A stretch of DNA of 64,000 bases from Trichoderma breve (lineage: Eukaryota > Ascomycota > Sordariomycetes > Hypocreales > Hypocreaceae), in contig NC_079236.1 in assembly GCF_028502605.1 (NCBI RefSeq), forward strand, positions 1,922,001 to 1,986,000. Reading direction: 5' to 3'. The notes beneath the pieces were generated by a model. It made no database searches, had not been told where the DNA came from, and saw only the letters and a program-made list of their open reading frames with translations. The position numbers were made by a program, and so were the translations under genes. Shown here in pieces: positions 1 through 10,000 of the stretch. Positions within the stretch are counted from its first letter, which is position 1. Every line of letters starts with the position of its first letter.

Positions 1-2
1 CC

Positions 3-647
3 TTCCGAGAATCACTATTTGATGCCATGGCTGATGACGAGGGTGCCGCTTATTGGGAAAGCGTCTACGGCCAGCCCATCCACGTCTACTCTGACGACAA
101 GGTCGGACCAGCAGGGGAGCTTGAGAAAATGACGGAGGAGGAATACGCAGCCTACGTTCGACAAAAGATGTGGGAGAAAACCAACGCTGGTCTCCTTGAA
201 GAGAGAGAACGGCGCGCAGAAGAGCGCAGGAAGAGGAAAGAAGAAGAGCGGCAGAACCGAAAACTACACGAGGAAATGGATCGCAGTCGACGCCGAGCAG
301 AAGAGCGACGCCGGAGAAGACGCTGGGTCGATGGATGGGATGCGTATACGCAAGCCTGGTCGAAATGGGATGGAACTTTGGACACTCTCGTTTGGCCTGT
401 GCTAAGTGGACAGCGAAAGGATGTAAATGAAGAGACTGTTCGCGAGTTCTTCATTCACGGCATAGGTTTGGAGGATGTTGGAGAGAAGGAATTTGCCGCG
501 AAGCTAAAGGAGGAACGAGTGCGTTGGCACCCCGACAAGATACAGCAAAAACTCGGCGTACAAAGCGGCAGCGACGTTATCAAAGATGTAACCGCCATCT
601 TCCAGGTCGTGGACAGGCTTTGGGGGCAAGCGATGAAGAAGCCTTGA
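3..647 (+). CDS. NFKBIL1-like protein with J-domain-like tail, 5'-truncated
   Basis: The frame is open from the left edge of the window, so the ATG at 27 is probably internal and the gene starts outside. The visible part has an acidic start, then a long Arg/Glu-rich charged stretch (about residues 55-100, likely helical or coiled coil). It ends in a compact region containing RVRWHPDK, which resembles the HPD motif of J domains, and DVTAIFQVVDRLWGQ. This layout fits fungal proteins annotated as NF-kappa-B inhibitor-like protein 1. Their biochemical role in fungi is not established, and human NFKBIL1 has been linked to mRNA processing. No intron is needed in the visible part. The stop lies 84 bp before the tRNA-Arg gene on the same strand. 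The family call is moderate; that this is a real coding exon is fairly certain. Confidence 0.65.
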   Translation, partial: FRESLFDAMADDEGAAYWESVYGQPIHVYSDDKVGPAGELEKMTEEEYAAYVRQKMWEKTNAGLLEERERRAEERRKRKEEERQNRKLHEEMDRSRRRAEERRRRRRWVDGWDAYTQAWSKWDGTLDTLVWPVLSGQRKDVNEETVREFFIHGIGLEDVGEKEFAAKLKEERVRWHPDKIQQKLGVQSGSDVIKDVTAIFQVVDRLWGQAMKKP

Positions 648-730
648 GCCATGTGCTTCCCAGACACGATTTGCGACTTCGAAACCACCAGTCTTTGAGG
701 CGAATAGCGACCATCGCTTTCATCAAACAA

Positions 731-809
731 GGCCGTGTGGCTCAATGGCAGAGCGTCTGACTACGATTAGTACATCAGGAGGTTGCAGGTTCGACCCCTG
801 TCTCGGTCA
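731..809 (+). tRNA. tRNA-Arg (anticodon ACG) with 7-nt intron
   Basis: The cloverleaf folds by eye. The acceptor stem is 731-737 with 802-808, containing one G-U pair and one T-T mismatch at the sixth pair. The D stem is GCTC/GAGC, the anticodon stem is 756-760 with 775-779, and the T arm is GCAGG-TTCGACC-CCTGT at 785-801. The discriminator base is A809. The anticodon ACG is at 763-765. A 7-nt insert (TTAGTAC, 767-773) sits one base 3' of the anticodon, the canonical place for eukaryotic tRNA introns, and without it the anticodon loop is a normal 7 nt. A run of seven T starts at 816, matching a Pol III terminator. After A34 deamination the tRNA would read CGN arginine codons. Confidence 0.88.
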
Positions 810-815
810 AGCAAA

Positions 816-822
816 TTTTTTT
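816..822 (+). terminator. Pol III T-run terminator of tRNA-Arg
   Basis: Seven T residues lie 6 nt after the tRNA discriminator base, the normal distance for RNA polymerase III termination. Confidence 0.8.
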
Positions 823-1275
823 GCCCTTTTGCTCTATTTCCAAATGCTATTTCGTTAGGCGCCATTACGCCAAAGTGGATAAAGCTCATGGCGCTTTTTT
901 AGAAATGGTGGAACAAGTCACATTATGGAGCAATTGGTTGCAAAAGCGGGCACTCAAAGGTGAATCATGAAATGACAGTATAGTAGATTCGCCAACTAAT
1001 GCAGCCTCAGACCGTTATTCATAAAGACTCATCTCAACAAAGAGCCAAGATAATACAAAACAGCTAGGGAAAAACGAAGAAAAAAAGAAAAGCTCTCTCA
1101 ACCAACGTGTGCCATGTGTGCTCTCGCGAATTTAGGGGTATTCCATTATCCATCCTTTCCCGTGTTTCCATGTTTTCTGTTCCCATGCCTCCCAGATAGA
1201 AGTACACTCTAGTATATTCCACCCATTCCTCTCTGCTTCAGCAGGCTTGATCAGCTGATGATAGCATCCGCTACT
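823..1275. other. Intergenic, no gene seen
   Basis: AT-rich spacer between the tRNA and the 3' end of the secreted-protein gene. It probably includes the 3' UTR of the latter. No open frame or RNA fold is convincing. Confidence 0.5.
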
Positions 1276-1958
1276 TTACATGTTGGCCAGGACAGCAGCT
1301 CCACCCATCAGGGCTCCAATTGCAATATAGGCAGTCTGGACAGGAGCAGCGTCATGGGACTTTGTGGACGCGGCGGCGGCAGCCGAGCTGGTCGCACTGG
1401 CGAGGGAGGCGCTGAGCTTGGAGATGTCGGCGTTAACCGAGGAGGCAGCTTCGCCAGTGGCAGTGGCGGCAACGCTGCTGAGGGAGCTGAACTTGGAGCC
1501 GGCTTCGGAGGTCAGGCTGGCGATGACGCTGGAGGGCGCATCGTCGAAGATGGAGCGGATGGCGCTGGCTGCGGCGCTGGCCTTGGATTCTCTGGCGTCG
1601 ACTTTGGACTGGACGTGGCTCGCAAAGGAAGAGGCCTCGCCAGCCTTGTCGGAGAGCCAGGTCTTAACCTCGCCGGCCTTGCCAGTGAGCCAGGTGGAAG
1701 CGTCGTCGATGAAGTCGCCCAGGCCGGGAGCGGGAGATGGGGCGGGAGAGGGAGCTGGGTTGGCCTGGAGATGATGTTAGTTTGTGATGATTCTCGATGA
1801 TGTTCACGTGATTGGGTTTTTGTGAATGTGAGGATGTGGAAATATGAGAGCATGTTGATATGAATAGATGAATAGTAGAGAGAGTGAGAGATGAGCGAGG
1901 CTGGCCATACCTGAACAAGGGCGGCAACGGCGAGGACGGCAAAGCTAGAGAACTTCAT
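1276..1958 (-). CDS. Small secreted Ala/Ser-rich protein, possibly GPI-anchored
   Basis: Two exons: 1911-1958 and 1276-1764. The 146-bp intron has donor GTATGG, branch CTAAC and acceptor CAG, phase 0. The product is 178 aa. It begins with a clear signal peptide (MKFSSFAVLAVAALVQA), then a Pro/Ala-rich linker (NPAPSPAPSPAPG). The body, about residues 33-140, is amphipathic and Ala/Ser/Lys/Asp-rich (for example TWLTGKAGEVKTWLSDKAGE), like a helical LEA or coiled-coil protein. The last 19 residues are hydrophobic (TAYIAIGALMGGAAVLANM), as in a GPI-attachment signal or a C-terminal membrane anchor. There are no cysteines in the body, so it is not a hydrophobin or classical cysteine-rich effector. 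No named family was recognised. Cell-wall or surface location is inferred from the two hydrophobic ends. Confidence 0.75.
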
Positions 1959-4900
1959 GGTGAATGCGTAAAAGGAAGTTGTTCTTGATAGATTTAAAGT
2001 TTTCAGGAAACGATGTTCGGTGCTGCAGGAGATAGATGGGGTTGCAAGGATGAGATATCGAAGAGATCTGGCTAGGCTTGTAATGTGGACAATGTGGAGA
2101 GTAAAAGGGAAAGTTCGAAACGACGGGGTGGGAAAGGCTGGAGATTTTATAACAAGTGCAACGCAGCTGGAGGGTGTGCTGCGTTTGACAGCCCAGCCCT
2201 CTTTTGTAAAACTTGTGAGACAAACAGAACCAAGGAAAAACTGCCTGGGCTGCCTCACTGGGGGTGGAGGGGGAGGGATGTAACACAAGCACAGCAGGTG
2301 GCTCAGATTTCGGGATGTACTTTGGTAGCCTCTTTTTTTTTTTTTGCCCATCACCAACAACCCAACAGGGCTTGGAGCAGTGGAGAGTCTGAGGGTTAGT
2401 TAGTAGCTAAAAGTAGGGGGAGAAGGAAGAGAAAAGATGAGACATGGAATTTGGTGGATACCGGGATGCTACAGTACATCATAGGAGGGCCTTGGTTTGG
2501 GCCGTTGTAAGCTTCTTTTTTTGGGGGCATGGATGGGAACGAGAACGATCGGGCCTCGAATCTGGCCTTTTTTTCTTTTTGAGGATTGTAGATTTAAGCG
2601 AGCTAGATAGATAGAGGACAGAGCTGGGAATGGAATCCTACGAGGGTTTGCGATTGGCGATGGAGAGCTGGGTTTGTGCTTCATGTGAGCAAGATGCAGT
2701 GCTGGTCTAACGCCAAGCCATACAATACAATACAGAGAGGGAGGGGAAGTATGTGAAGCTGCCATTGAGGTACTCGGACAAGTCATAGCCATAGAGCAAG
2801 AACCAGAATATGCTCTGTGCCGTGCTGTGCTGTGTTTTCGTATGGCATCATATCATACCTCACACCTTACGGCAGCCAACGAAGTTGACTAACATGAAAA
2901 TAAGATCAATGGTCAATTAAGGGGCGATGCTACTGTAACTGGTACCCAACTGGAGGGAAATCCCTGTCCGGTACAGTAATATATCGAGGGTACGTATCGC
3001 GTAAGTACCGCGCCAAGATTTGGCCTGGGGCGGGACAAAGCGAAAAGAGCCAAGATTGAGAGCCAAGATTCGAGGGAGCGACGAGAGTACGTACTGTTGT
3101 TGCACCAGCCACCGCCACCCCGGTTTAAGAGGAATCGAGTAATAGTATCGCGATAGTTGTATTATACGAGCTATGCTGTCGTGTACTACGAGATCTATTT
3201 TTTGATTCATGTTATTTTTTAATGTTGTTTGCTTGCTTGTTACCGGTATGCCCGCACCCGCCTTTCCCCTTCGTCTAGACGCAGCATCCCCAAAGCGCCG
3301 TGTGCCAGCTCAGCAGCCGCCGTAGGATTCTGACGCAGGGCGGCTGGGCGGCTTTCCATGTCTCGGAGGTTTTTGCGAGCCTGGGATGATTGGAGAATGT
3401 CTGGCCACTGCCTGGGATGATTGGACAGAAAGTTTGGGTGTGGCAGGATTTCTTTTTTTTTCTTTTCGCATTTGCCGACGGGAGAAGGATTTCAGGAGGA
3501 TTTATGCTGTTGGTTCTATCTTCTTTTTCAGCATTGTTACAGAATAGGTAGATACCAGCTGGAGGTTGCTGAAGTGGCCGGGTTTTGAATGCAAGGCCCG
3601 CGCTTAGTAGCCGTTTTGTTGTTTTGGGTGTTGAGTGACCATTACTCTTGTTTGTGTTGGGTGCTGTGTTTGCTACATGCCTTCTATCCGTTTCAAAAGC
3701 CGCTGCTCAGCCACACTTGATATGCGCGTAGCATTTCTGTCCTTGTTCTACCTTATGTAAAATACAATATTCTTCTGCTCAGGTTCAATGCGTTTTAAAA
3801 AGAAACCATGATTTTTAAAGTCCCAAGAGGCATCTGATGTCTGGGTAATTACGTCACCGGCGGGCTTTTATCGCGACAACGATGCCAAATTGCCTGCGCG
3901 GATCATAATCGTGTGGATCGTCCAGCTCACATCCCCCTGCAAGAACCCGGCCGTAGCAGGGGTCGTCTACAGCACCTGTAAACGCAAAAATGGGGTCATC
4001 ATTCATGTCTGGTTCTCAGTGATGATTATGCTGTTCCGAGATCTTGAGAAGGGCACGACAGATGCAGTAAAAGATAGTTCATCTAGAACTTGAGAGACAT
4101 ATGCCTGTCATGGTGATGGTGACAATGACTCTGGTACCCATGAGGCGTGTCTTGAGAGCGGCCGTTGAATGAGTGGCTAATTCATGCCCGTAGCACAAAC
4201 CGACGCTGTGCCAAGGAGCAATATTAAAAGGAGAGATTGACTCCAAGGCTTGTACGAGTAGTACCACGGAACGTCCGTCAATTACATCCAAGATGGCATC
4301 AATGTCTCATAACTGCGCAATTCATACGTGAAGCATTGTGGCCGGGCATTCTTGTGCCACGACAACGGCATCCCGAACCGAGACATTTGCCTCGAAGCCA
4401 AGAAATCACATAATGCTGCGTCTTCACAGCCCCTACCCTCGCACGGGCACGCAGGATTGTTGCATCCCTTGTGGCAGCTGTGTTTGTATTCACCGCCCAT
4501 GCTTGAGAAGCCGTGTATGCCGTGGAATTCTACGAGGTGCTGCCGTTTGTGTATTCTATATCAGTAACTCCATAGTCAATATTGGATACCTAGGTAGGTA
4601 ATTATTGATTTCCTCATTTGTTAATGCAGTACCTTGCTAATAGTTTAGGCAGAATATCATCACGTCTAGCATGGTACTGCCCATTAAATTCATCGGCCTT
4701 GGCCGTGTCGATCAAACGTCCCTCATCAAACCCAAATGGCATTCCATGTCACATCTTGAACCAACCCCCGTATCGAAAACCACCTTCTCCTTCCAACTTT
4801 GTAATGATGGACATCTCAATCTATTAGCCAACATCATCATAATCTACTACATCATCTCAAGCCCTCCTCTGTACATCAAGTCCTCAATCAATCCGAGACC

Positions 4901-5387
4901 CAACCATCTGACCATACTCGTACACTGTTCGATCGACATCAACAGCCCCCCCAGAGTGTCATCCATGGATCGCATCATCCCTGTCGTACGTAATACCGGT
5001 ACCTGCGCTGAAAGTACCTCTAAAAAGCTTCCGGCCCGCCCAAGAAATGCTCCGCAGCGGGCCATGCTGCGGCTACTTTAGTTTCTACGTGCCGCTCACC
5101 ATCGTGCATTTTGTTAGTAAATCTCAGCCACGCCTCGTCATTCTGTTACGCAGAAAATGGCTGCAAGACATCGTGAACGCGTGTACAATTCGCCTCGCAT
5201 GCTCGTATGACTCGTTACACAAAAATTTCCACCCCCATTTACACAATGTGTGCAGCAACAAGAAGATAGAAAAAAAATAAGACGCTGCCGCTACCCGTAG
5301 TAAGTAAGCCATTGGCCGCGTAACTCGTACGTCCCCTCATATTCCAAACATAACTCCAGTCTCCAAACGCCCCCAAGCAACACGCAA
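1959..5387. other. 3.4-kb region without a supportable gene
   Basis: It contains the promoter and leader of the secreted-protein gene, poly-T and poly-G stretches (2330-2345, 2265-2279), and many short open frames of up to 136 codons on both strands. None has a recognisable domain, consistent codon use or matching splice signals. The frame at 4671-5081 (+) is the longest with an ATG-like start, but it reads as low-complexity AT-rich translation. A long non-coding transcript or extended UTRs are possible and cannot be judged from sequence alone. Confidence 0.45.
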
Positions 5388-8116
5388 TCAAACTTCCCGA
5401 TAAGGCGAGATGCCCTTTTTCAGCTCTGCCACAATCTCTGCAGCCTCATCAGCTCCTCGAGCCTCGAAATCGTAGCGTTTGCTCTCTGTAGCTTTGTAGA
5501 CGACGAGCTATTTTTGGACATGTCAGTGGTTAGACAGCAGATCTAAACGAGAGCGAGGCTGAGTGAGCCTGCCACGCAACAACTCCACATTCTGCGGGAA
5601 GCCATCACGGAAAAGAGAAAGAAAAAGGTATTGAAGAAAGGTGTCAGTCAGTAACTCACCTTGACGTTGGTGGGATGCTTCCGGGGCACCTTGCATCCTA
5701 TCACGTTGCTGAAATGCACCGTCGTCGTCTTGCCTCCGCCTTCTTGAACGGCCTTGCCCCCGGAGGCCGGCACAATGTGAATGTACTCGCCATCAATCAC
5801 CAGCACCCTTTCGCTCATTCCCACAATCCGCATCGGCTGCTTGCGCCAGACCGTGTACCTCTTGTAGTTGGCACTGGGAAGCTCGTCTGGCTGGATGACC
5901 TCGCGCGCCAACGGGTGCGAGCCAGTCGTGTAGCCCTTCTTGTGGCCCTTTCGCGGCGCCGGCGCGTCCATCATCGGCACCACCTTGGGCGACGATGTTC
6001 CTGGCGAGCCCGTAATGGCCAGCGGCCCGTCCGTCGCAAACCGACGTCTGTAGAGCTCCAAATCCGTCACATTTCCAATCGATGACACCGGCCGATCCAG
6101 CATGACAAGTGCTCCTGATCCTGGCATCTTCAACACGTGGTTGGCCTTGTCGAGGTGTCTCTTGCGGCATACTAGATCCAACACTTCGGCAAAATACGTA
6201 TCAGTAGTGATGTCGAGCGTCACCATCTGACCGGCCGCCACGTCAGACGACATGATGTAGATCCGTAGCAACTTCTGCTGGCCCCGCATCGCGTTTGATA
6301 CAGTGGTGCGCGTTTGAGGGGCATCCGCCAAAAGTGCGTTTGGCCGGTAAGCCGTCGTCAATATCGGATTCGGGCGGGGATGCACAGACGATGGCGGAGA
6401 TGACATGCCACTGGCATTGGCACTGATACCGGCGCTTGCGCTCTCGCTTTCTCTTCTCATAAGTGTTCCCTCTTCTGCAATGCTATCTTGAGAGGGCTGT
6501 GCTTCCTCTTCCTCGTCTTCCTGCGGTGTTAATCTCTGGTTGGCCTCGTATTCTGATTCCGTAGCGGCCACAATGGCAAACTCATCGTAGACTTTGGAGT
6601 TGGACCGCATTCGCCCGCCGCCCCTCATGTGGGCGTTGTTGACGGTGGTGGCTGTTGTCAGAGGTTTTGTCCGGTCAAAAGGCGGGAAATCGTCGTCGAC
6701 ATCACCGCCTTCTTCTACCATTCTGAGCGTATACCAGTTGATGTTGCGCTTCTTAGGGGCAATGGGAGGCTCTCTCTTCTCTTCGTTGTACTTATACAGG
6801 CCCAAACCAATCAAGTCAGCTATGGTGACGGCTCTCTCTACCCCCTGACCATTTTGCACTCTGGGCCGGATGAGCACTTCCAGAAACTTGTTAGGTGTCT
6901 TGGAGAATGCGGCATAGATGCGGATAGTCATGGCCCCTTGAGTCCCCTCTCCATTTAGATGAGCAAACTTCTGAAAGGGCACACTCGACTTGTACCGCTT
7001 GGCTTTGATCGCTGCAGAGAGAAGACTTTGAGGCTGAACGACGCTGAGGGGTCGGATGGTGCTCATCGGTCGTGGAGGCGGCAATGCTTTAAAAACTGAC
7101 GAAGGAGCGGGCGCTTGTGAGATGCGGATTGTAGATTGCCTGGTAAAATTCCTCGGAGGAGTGCCGACCACTTGTCGAGTAGGGGATGCGTTCATGGGGT
7201 TGTTCTCCACGACGTCGAGAATGGAGGCCTCGTCAATGCTTGCAACGTATTCCCCCGACATGTCTGAGCCCTCGTCCGAGTCATCATCATCCTCTTCCTC
7301 TTCGCGGAGAAGTGAAGGATCGGCGAGCTGCACACCTGGCGAAGGCTCTTCGTTGATCTTATCCTGCATCCTCATGGCTCTGGTTGCCGCTCTTGCTGCC
7401 TCCCTGTGCCTGTACGCGACTGGTACGTCAAACTCGTTTTCGGAGGACACTTCGCTGCTGGTCACTGTGTCTCGTCGTGGCCGCCCCGGCAAGATGTTGA
7501 GCGATGACTGTGAGCCCCGCCTGGGGGCTCGAGGAGAAGTATTCATGGGTTGGAGGTGCGATGCCTGGCCAGGCGAGGATCCCGCGCGGTGTCGTACGGG
7601 CATCTTGGCAAACTTTATCTGCTGAGCCGCCCGATGTTCAGATTCATCCTCACTTTCGTCGCTAAAGTCGCTGCTGTCGTCCTCTTCCATCTGCTCACGG
7701 CGCCTGCGCCTCTTGGTTGCCGCCCCCGGACCCATGGTGTCGGCGCCTCCGCCCGTAAGCAAACCGCCATCTTCGAAGCCATCTTCCAGCGTCAGGCCAG
7801 CTTGCCGCGGCGCCTGGAAATACTCTGACGCGATAGCCGTGGGAATCGGCGGGGAATGTGTGCGTTTGACGTGTGACGAGTTTGGCCGCCAGCCAGCTGA
7901 CTTGAATGGCACGGTGTTGATGCTGCTGTCGTTGACGCTGATGAGCCGCTCGCCTACGCCGTCGGCGATTTCGTTGAGGTAGCCGGTGCGAAGCTGGTAG
8001 GTTACAAGCCTAAAGGTGAGGATCTGGTTAGCTTTGCGCATCAACAGTGGTCGACGAACCATGTCCATCGTCTCATGGGACCTCCCGACTCACTCTTCTA
8101 GCTGGATGAGAGACAT
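5388..8116 (-). CDS. sin1: SIN1/AVO1, TOR complex 2 subunit
   Basis: Three exons: 8094-8116 (only 23 nt), 5660-8009 and 5388-5507. Both introns have good donors (GTGAGT), and the first has a CTAAC branch site. The product is 830 aa. The N-terminus MSLIQLEELVTYQLRTGYL is recovered only by splicing the tiny first exon. A long disordered acidic/Ser-rich stretch is followed by the CRIM domain (about residues 340-498, containing FQKFAHLNGEG and NKFLEVLIRP), a Ras-binding-like domain (about 590-657) and a C-terminal PH domain (about 723-825, YKRYTVWRKQPMRIVGMSER). The last exon completes the PH domain (LVVYKATESKRYDFEARG). In yeasts SIN1/AVO1 scaffolds TORC2 and presents AGC kinases such as Gad8/Ypk1 at the plasma membrane. 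The gene is divergent from the PRCC-like gene, with 420 bp between start codons. Confidence 0.93.
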
Positions 8117-8536
8117 GGTGAAGGATGGTGGTTGAAGCAAGCCGGCGAGGCGGTCGAGGCTATTTCGAGCTGATGCCGCGTTGATGGGATTGAATTTGAT
8201 GTCTAGTCATGTGCCATTGAGCGTTCACATGTTTGCCCAGCACAAGCCGGGCTTGATGGGGAGCAAAGGGTGATGGAGAGACGTTGCTGGAGCGAGGTCG
8301 AGGTCGAGGGAAGCTTATCGTGGGGTAGGATTATCAGGACCCCTGCTTTAGCGCCTGAAGCACTTGACATGCGCTAAAGCGAACGAATAGCTGCCGGATC
8401 ATGTATCCACCACACGTCACTTTCGAGGCGCAACTTGAGATTTCTGCTTCTGCAACTCTTTGATAGCCACGACTTGCAACCGCCTCCTCATAACCACACA
8501 ATTCACCCGTCCCGTTCTAAACTTCCCGACAGCAGA
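8117..8536. promoter_or_regulatory. Divergent promoter between SIN1 and the PRCC-like gene
   Basis: The 420 bp between the two start codons must carry both 5' leaders and core promoters. A near-palindromic GCGCTAAAGC-type element occurs around 8346-8382 (TTTAGCGCCTGAAGC and GCGCTAAAGCGAAC). No TATA box is evident. Confidence 0.45.
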
Positions 8537-9718
8537 ATGGGTCTTGTCGATTATTCCGAATCCGAATCGGAGCCCGAGGTTGACGCGCCCAAGCCCACCG
8601 TCAAACCTGCCCCGAAGAAACCTGCATTCCAAAAAGTCGTCGATCGATCAAACCCGGGCAAAATCATCGTCAATCTTCCCCAAGCCGCCTCTTCCAACGA
8701 CGAAGGCGCATCAAATGGCGATGGACCACCGGCGAAACGCGCGCGCACGGGTGCTAGTGGCGGCCTCTTTTCCGGCTTCAACTCGTTTCTCCCACCGCCA
8801 AAGAACGCGGCAAAGGCGACGCTGAGCAAACCCTCAAGCAGCCAAGCTCGCCCCATGATCAATCTTAAAACCAGTGCCGAGAAGGGCTTTAGCCGTGATG
8901 AAGAGTTTTCGAACAGTTCTAGCAACGCAGATGCCGCGCCTGGAGGACTGAGCTTGCCACCTCCTAAACGATCAGCCGAACCATCAATACCGGATACGAT
9001 GAAGCCTGCCGAGGAAGTCAAACTTGTGGGGAAGCCGTTGATGTTTCGGCCTCTCTCTGTTGCTCGGAATACAAAGAAGAAGCCTATCAAGAGCACGGCC
9101 GTCCAAGCGCCCGCAGCATCAACGTCAAAATCAGTAGCCTCAACTCAAGCCGCAACCTCGACGATTAGCACAGCACCAGAACCAGTTGCAGCCCCAGCAC
9201 CGCCTCCGAAAAAGACATCATTATTCTCACTGCATGTAGAAGAGCCATCAGCTCCTGCATCAGCGTCAGCAGAAAGGGGGGCCTATGAACCACTCTTCGA
9301 AACTGAAGACTCGGCCAATCCATATTCCGTGAATGGGCCAGACGTTTATTCTCAGCAAATGAACAGTGGTCAGATGGCTACCACCGCAGCAGATACGAGG
9401 ACAGAGTCGTTGGACAGCATCGCCAATGATTTGAATCTTTCCGCCGCTGCGAGACGAGAGCTGTTTGGAAGAGGAGGTCAAGGACAGACGGCACAAAAAC
9501 TCATCAACTTCAATATGGATCAGGAATACCAACACAACGAAGAGCTCAGAGCAGCTGGAGAACAACAAACGCACAACCCCGTTCGCGCCATAGCGAGCGG
9601 CAAACACAGTCTCCAGCAGTTGGTGCGGAACGTGTCCAACCAACGGGAGGCCTTGGAGGAGAGCTTTGCAAAAGGCAGAAGCAACCGGAAGGAAGCTTCA
9701 AGCCGCTACGGCTGGTAA
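8537..9718 (+). CDS. PRCC-like (MAD2B-interacting) nuclear protein
   Basis: Single exon, 393 aa. The start MGLVDYSESESEPE at 8537 is chosen because the upstream in-frame codons have no ATG and look like leader. The N-terminus has the acidic YSESESEPE type of motif seen in PRCC proteins, followed by a long Pro/Ala/Ser-rich disordered region. The conserved C-terminal domain spans about residues 285-393, with RRELFGRGGQG, INFNMDQEYQHNEELR and KHSLQQLVRNVSNQREALEE. Human PRCC is a nuclear protein linked to pre-mRNA splicing and to MAD2B. The fungal members are annotated as mitotic checkpoint regulator/MAD2B-interacting, without direct proof. Close to the divergent SIN1 gene. Confidence 0.85.
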   Translation: MGLVDYSESESEPEVDAPKPTVKPAPKKPAFQKVVDRSNPGKIIVNLPQAASSNDEGASNGDGPPAKRARTGASGGLFSGFNSFLPPPKNAAKATLSKPSSSQARPMINLKTSAEKGFSRDEEFSNSSSNADAAPGGLSLPPPKRSAEPSIPDTMKPAEEVKLVGKPLMFRPLSVARNTKKKPIKSTAVQAPAASTSKSVASTQAATSTISTAPEPVAAPAPPPKKTSLFSLHVEEPSAPASASAERGAYEPLFETEDSANPYSVNGPDVYSQQMNSGQMATTAADTRTESLDSIANDLNLSAAARRELFGRGGQGQTAQKLINFNMDQEYQHNEELRAAGEQQTHNPVRAIASGKHSLQQLVRNVSNQREALEESFAKGRSNRKEASSRYGW

Positions 9719-10000
9719 TGAAATTTTCTACGGCATTTTGGCGATTTGGAGACGTCAAACTTGGTTTTTTTTTAGCGACATGAAATCATTGAAGTGTATT
9801 TTTCCCTCCCTATGTGTGTGCGAATTGCATCGCCAAAATACCCTCCCCCCTGAAAAGAAAACGCCTATTCACCGCGCTTGCCCAAACGAAAGTAGAACTA
9901 ATAGTATATAACATGAGATTTTTGAAGAGAAGATTTAAAAAACGTTCATATGCCACGTTACTTTAGTCAAATATCTTCTGATATGAAAACAAAAGGGGTA

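Noticed and set aside
1258..1800. Gly-rich 180-codon open frame on the plus strand
   Set aside because: Antisense to the spliced secreted-protein gene, whose signal peptide, intron and hydrophobic tail are coherent on the minus strand.
4671..5081. 136-codon open frame on the plus strand
   Set aside because: Ile/Ser/Pro-rich low-complexity translation in AT-rich DNA. No domain; the start context and neighbours give no support.
7056..7625. 189-codon open frame on the plus strand
   Set aside because: Opposite the Ser-rich part of SIN1; no motif and no splice signals.
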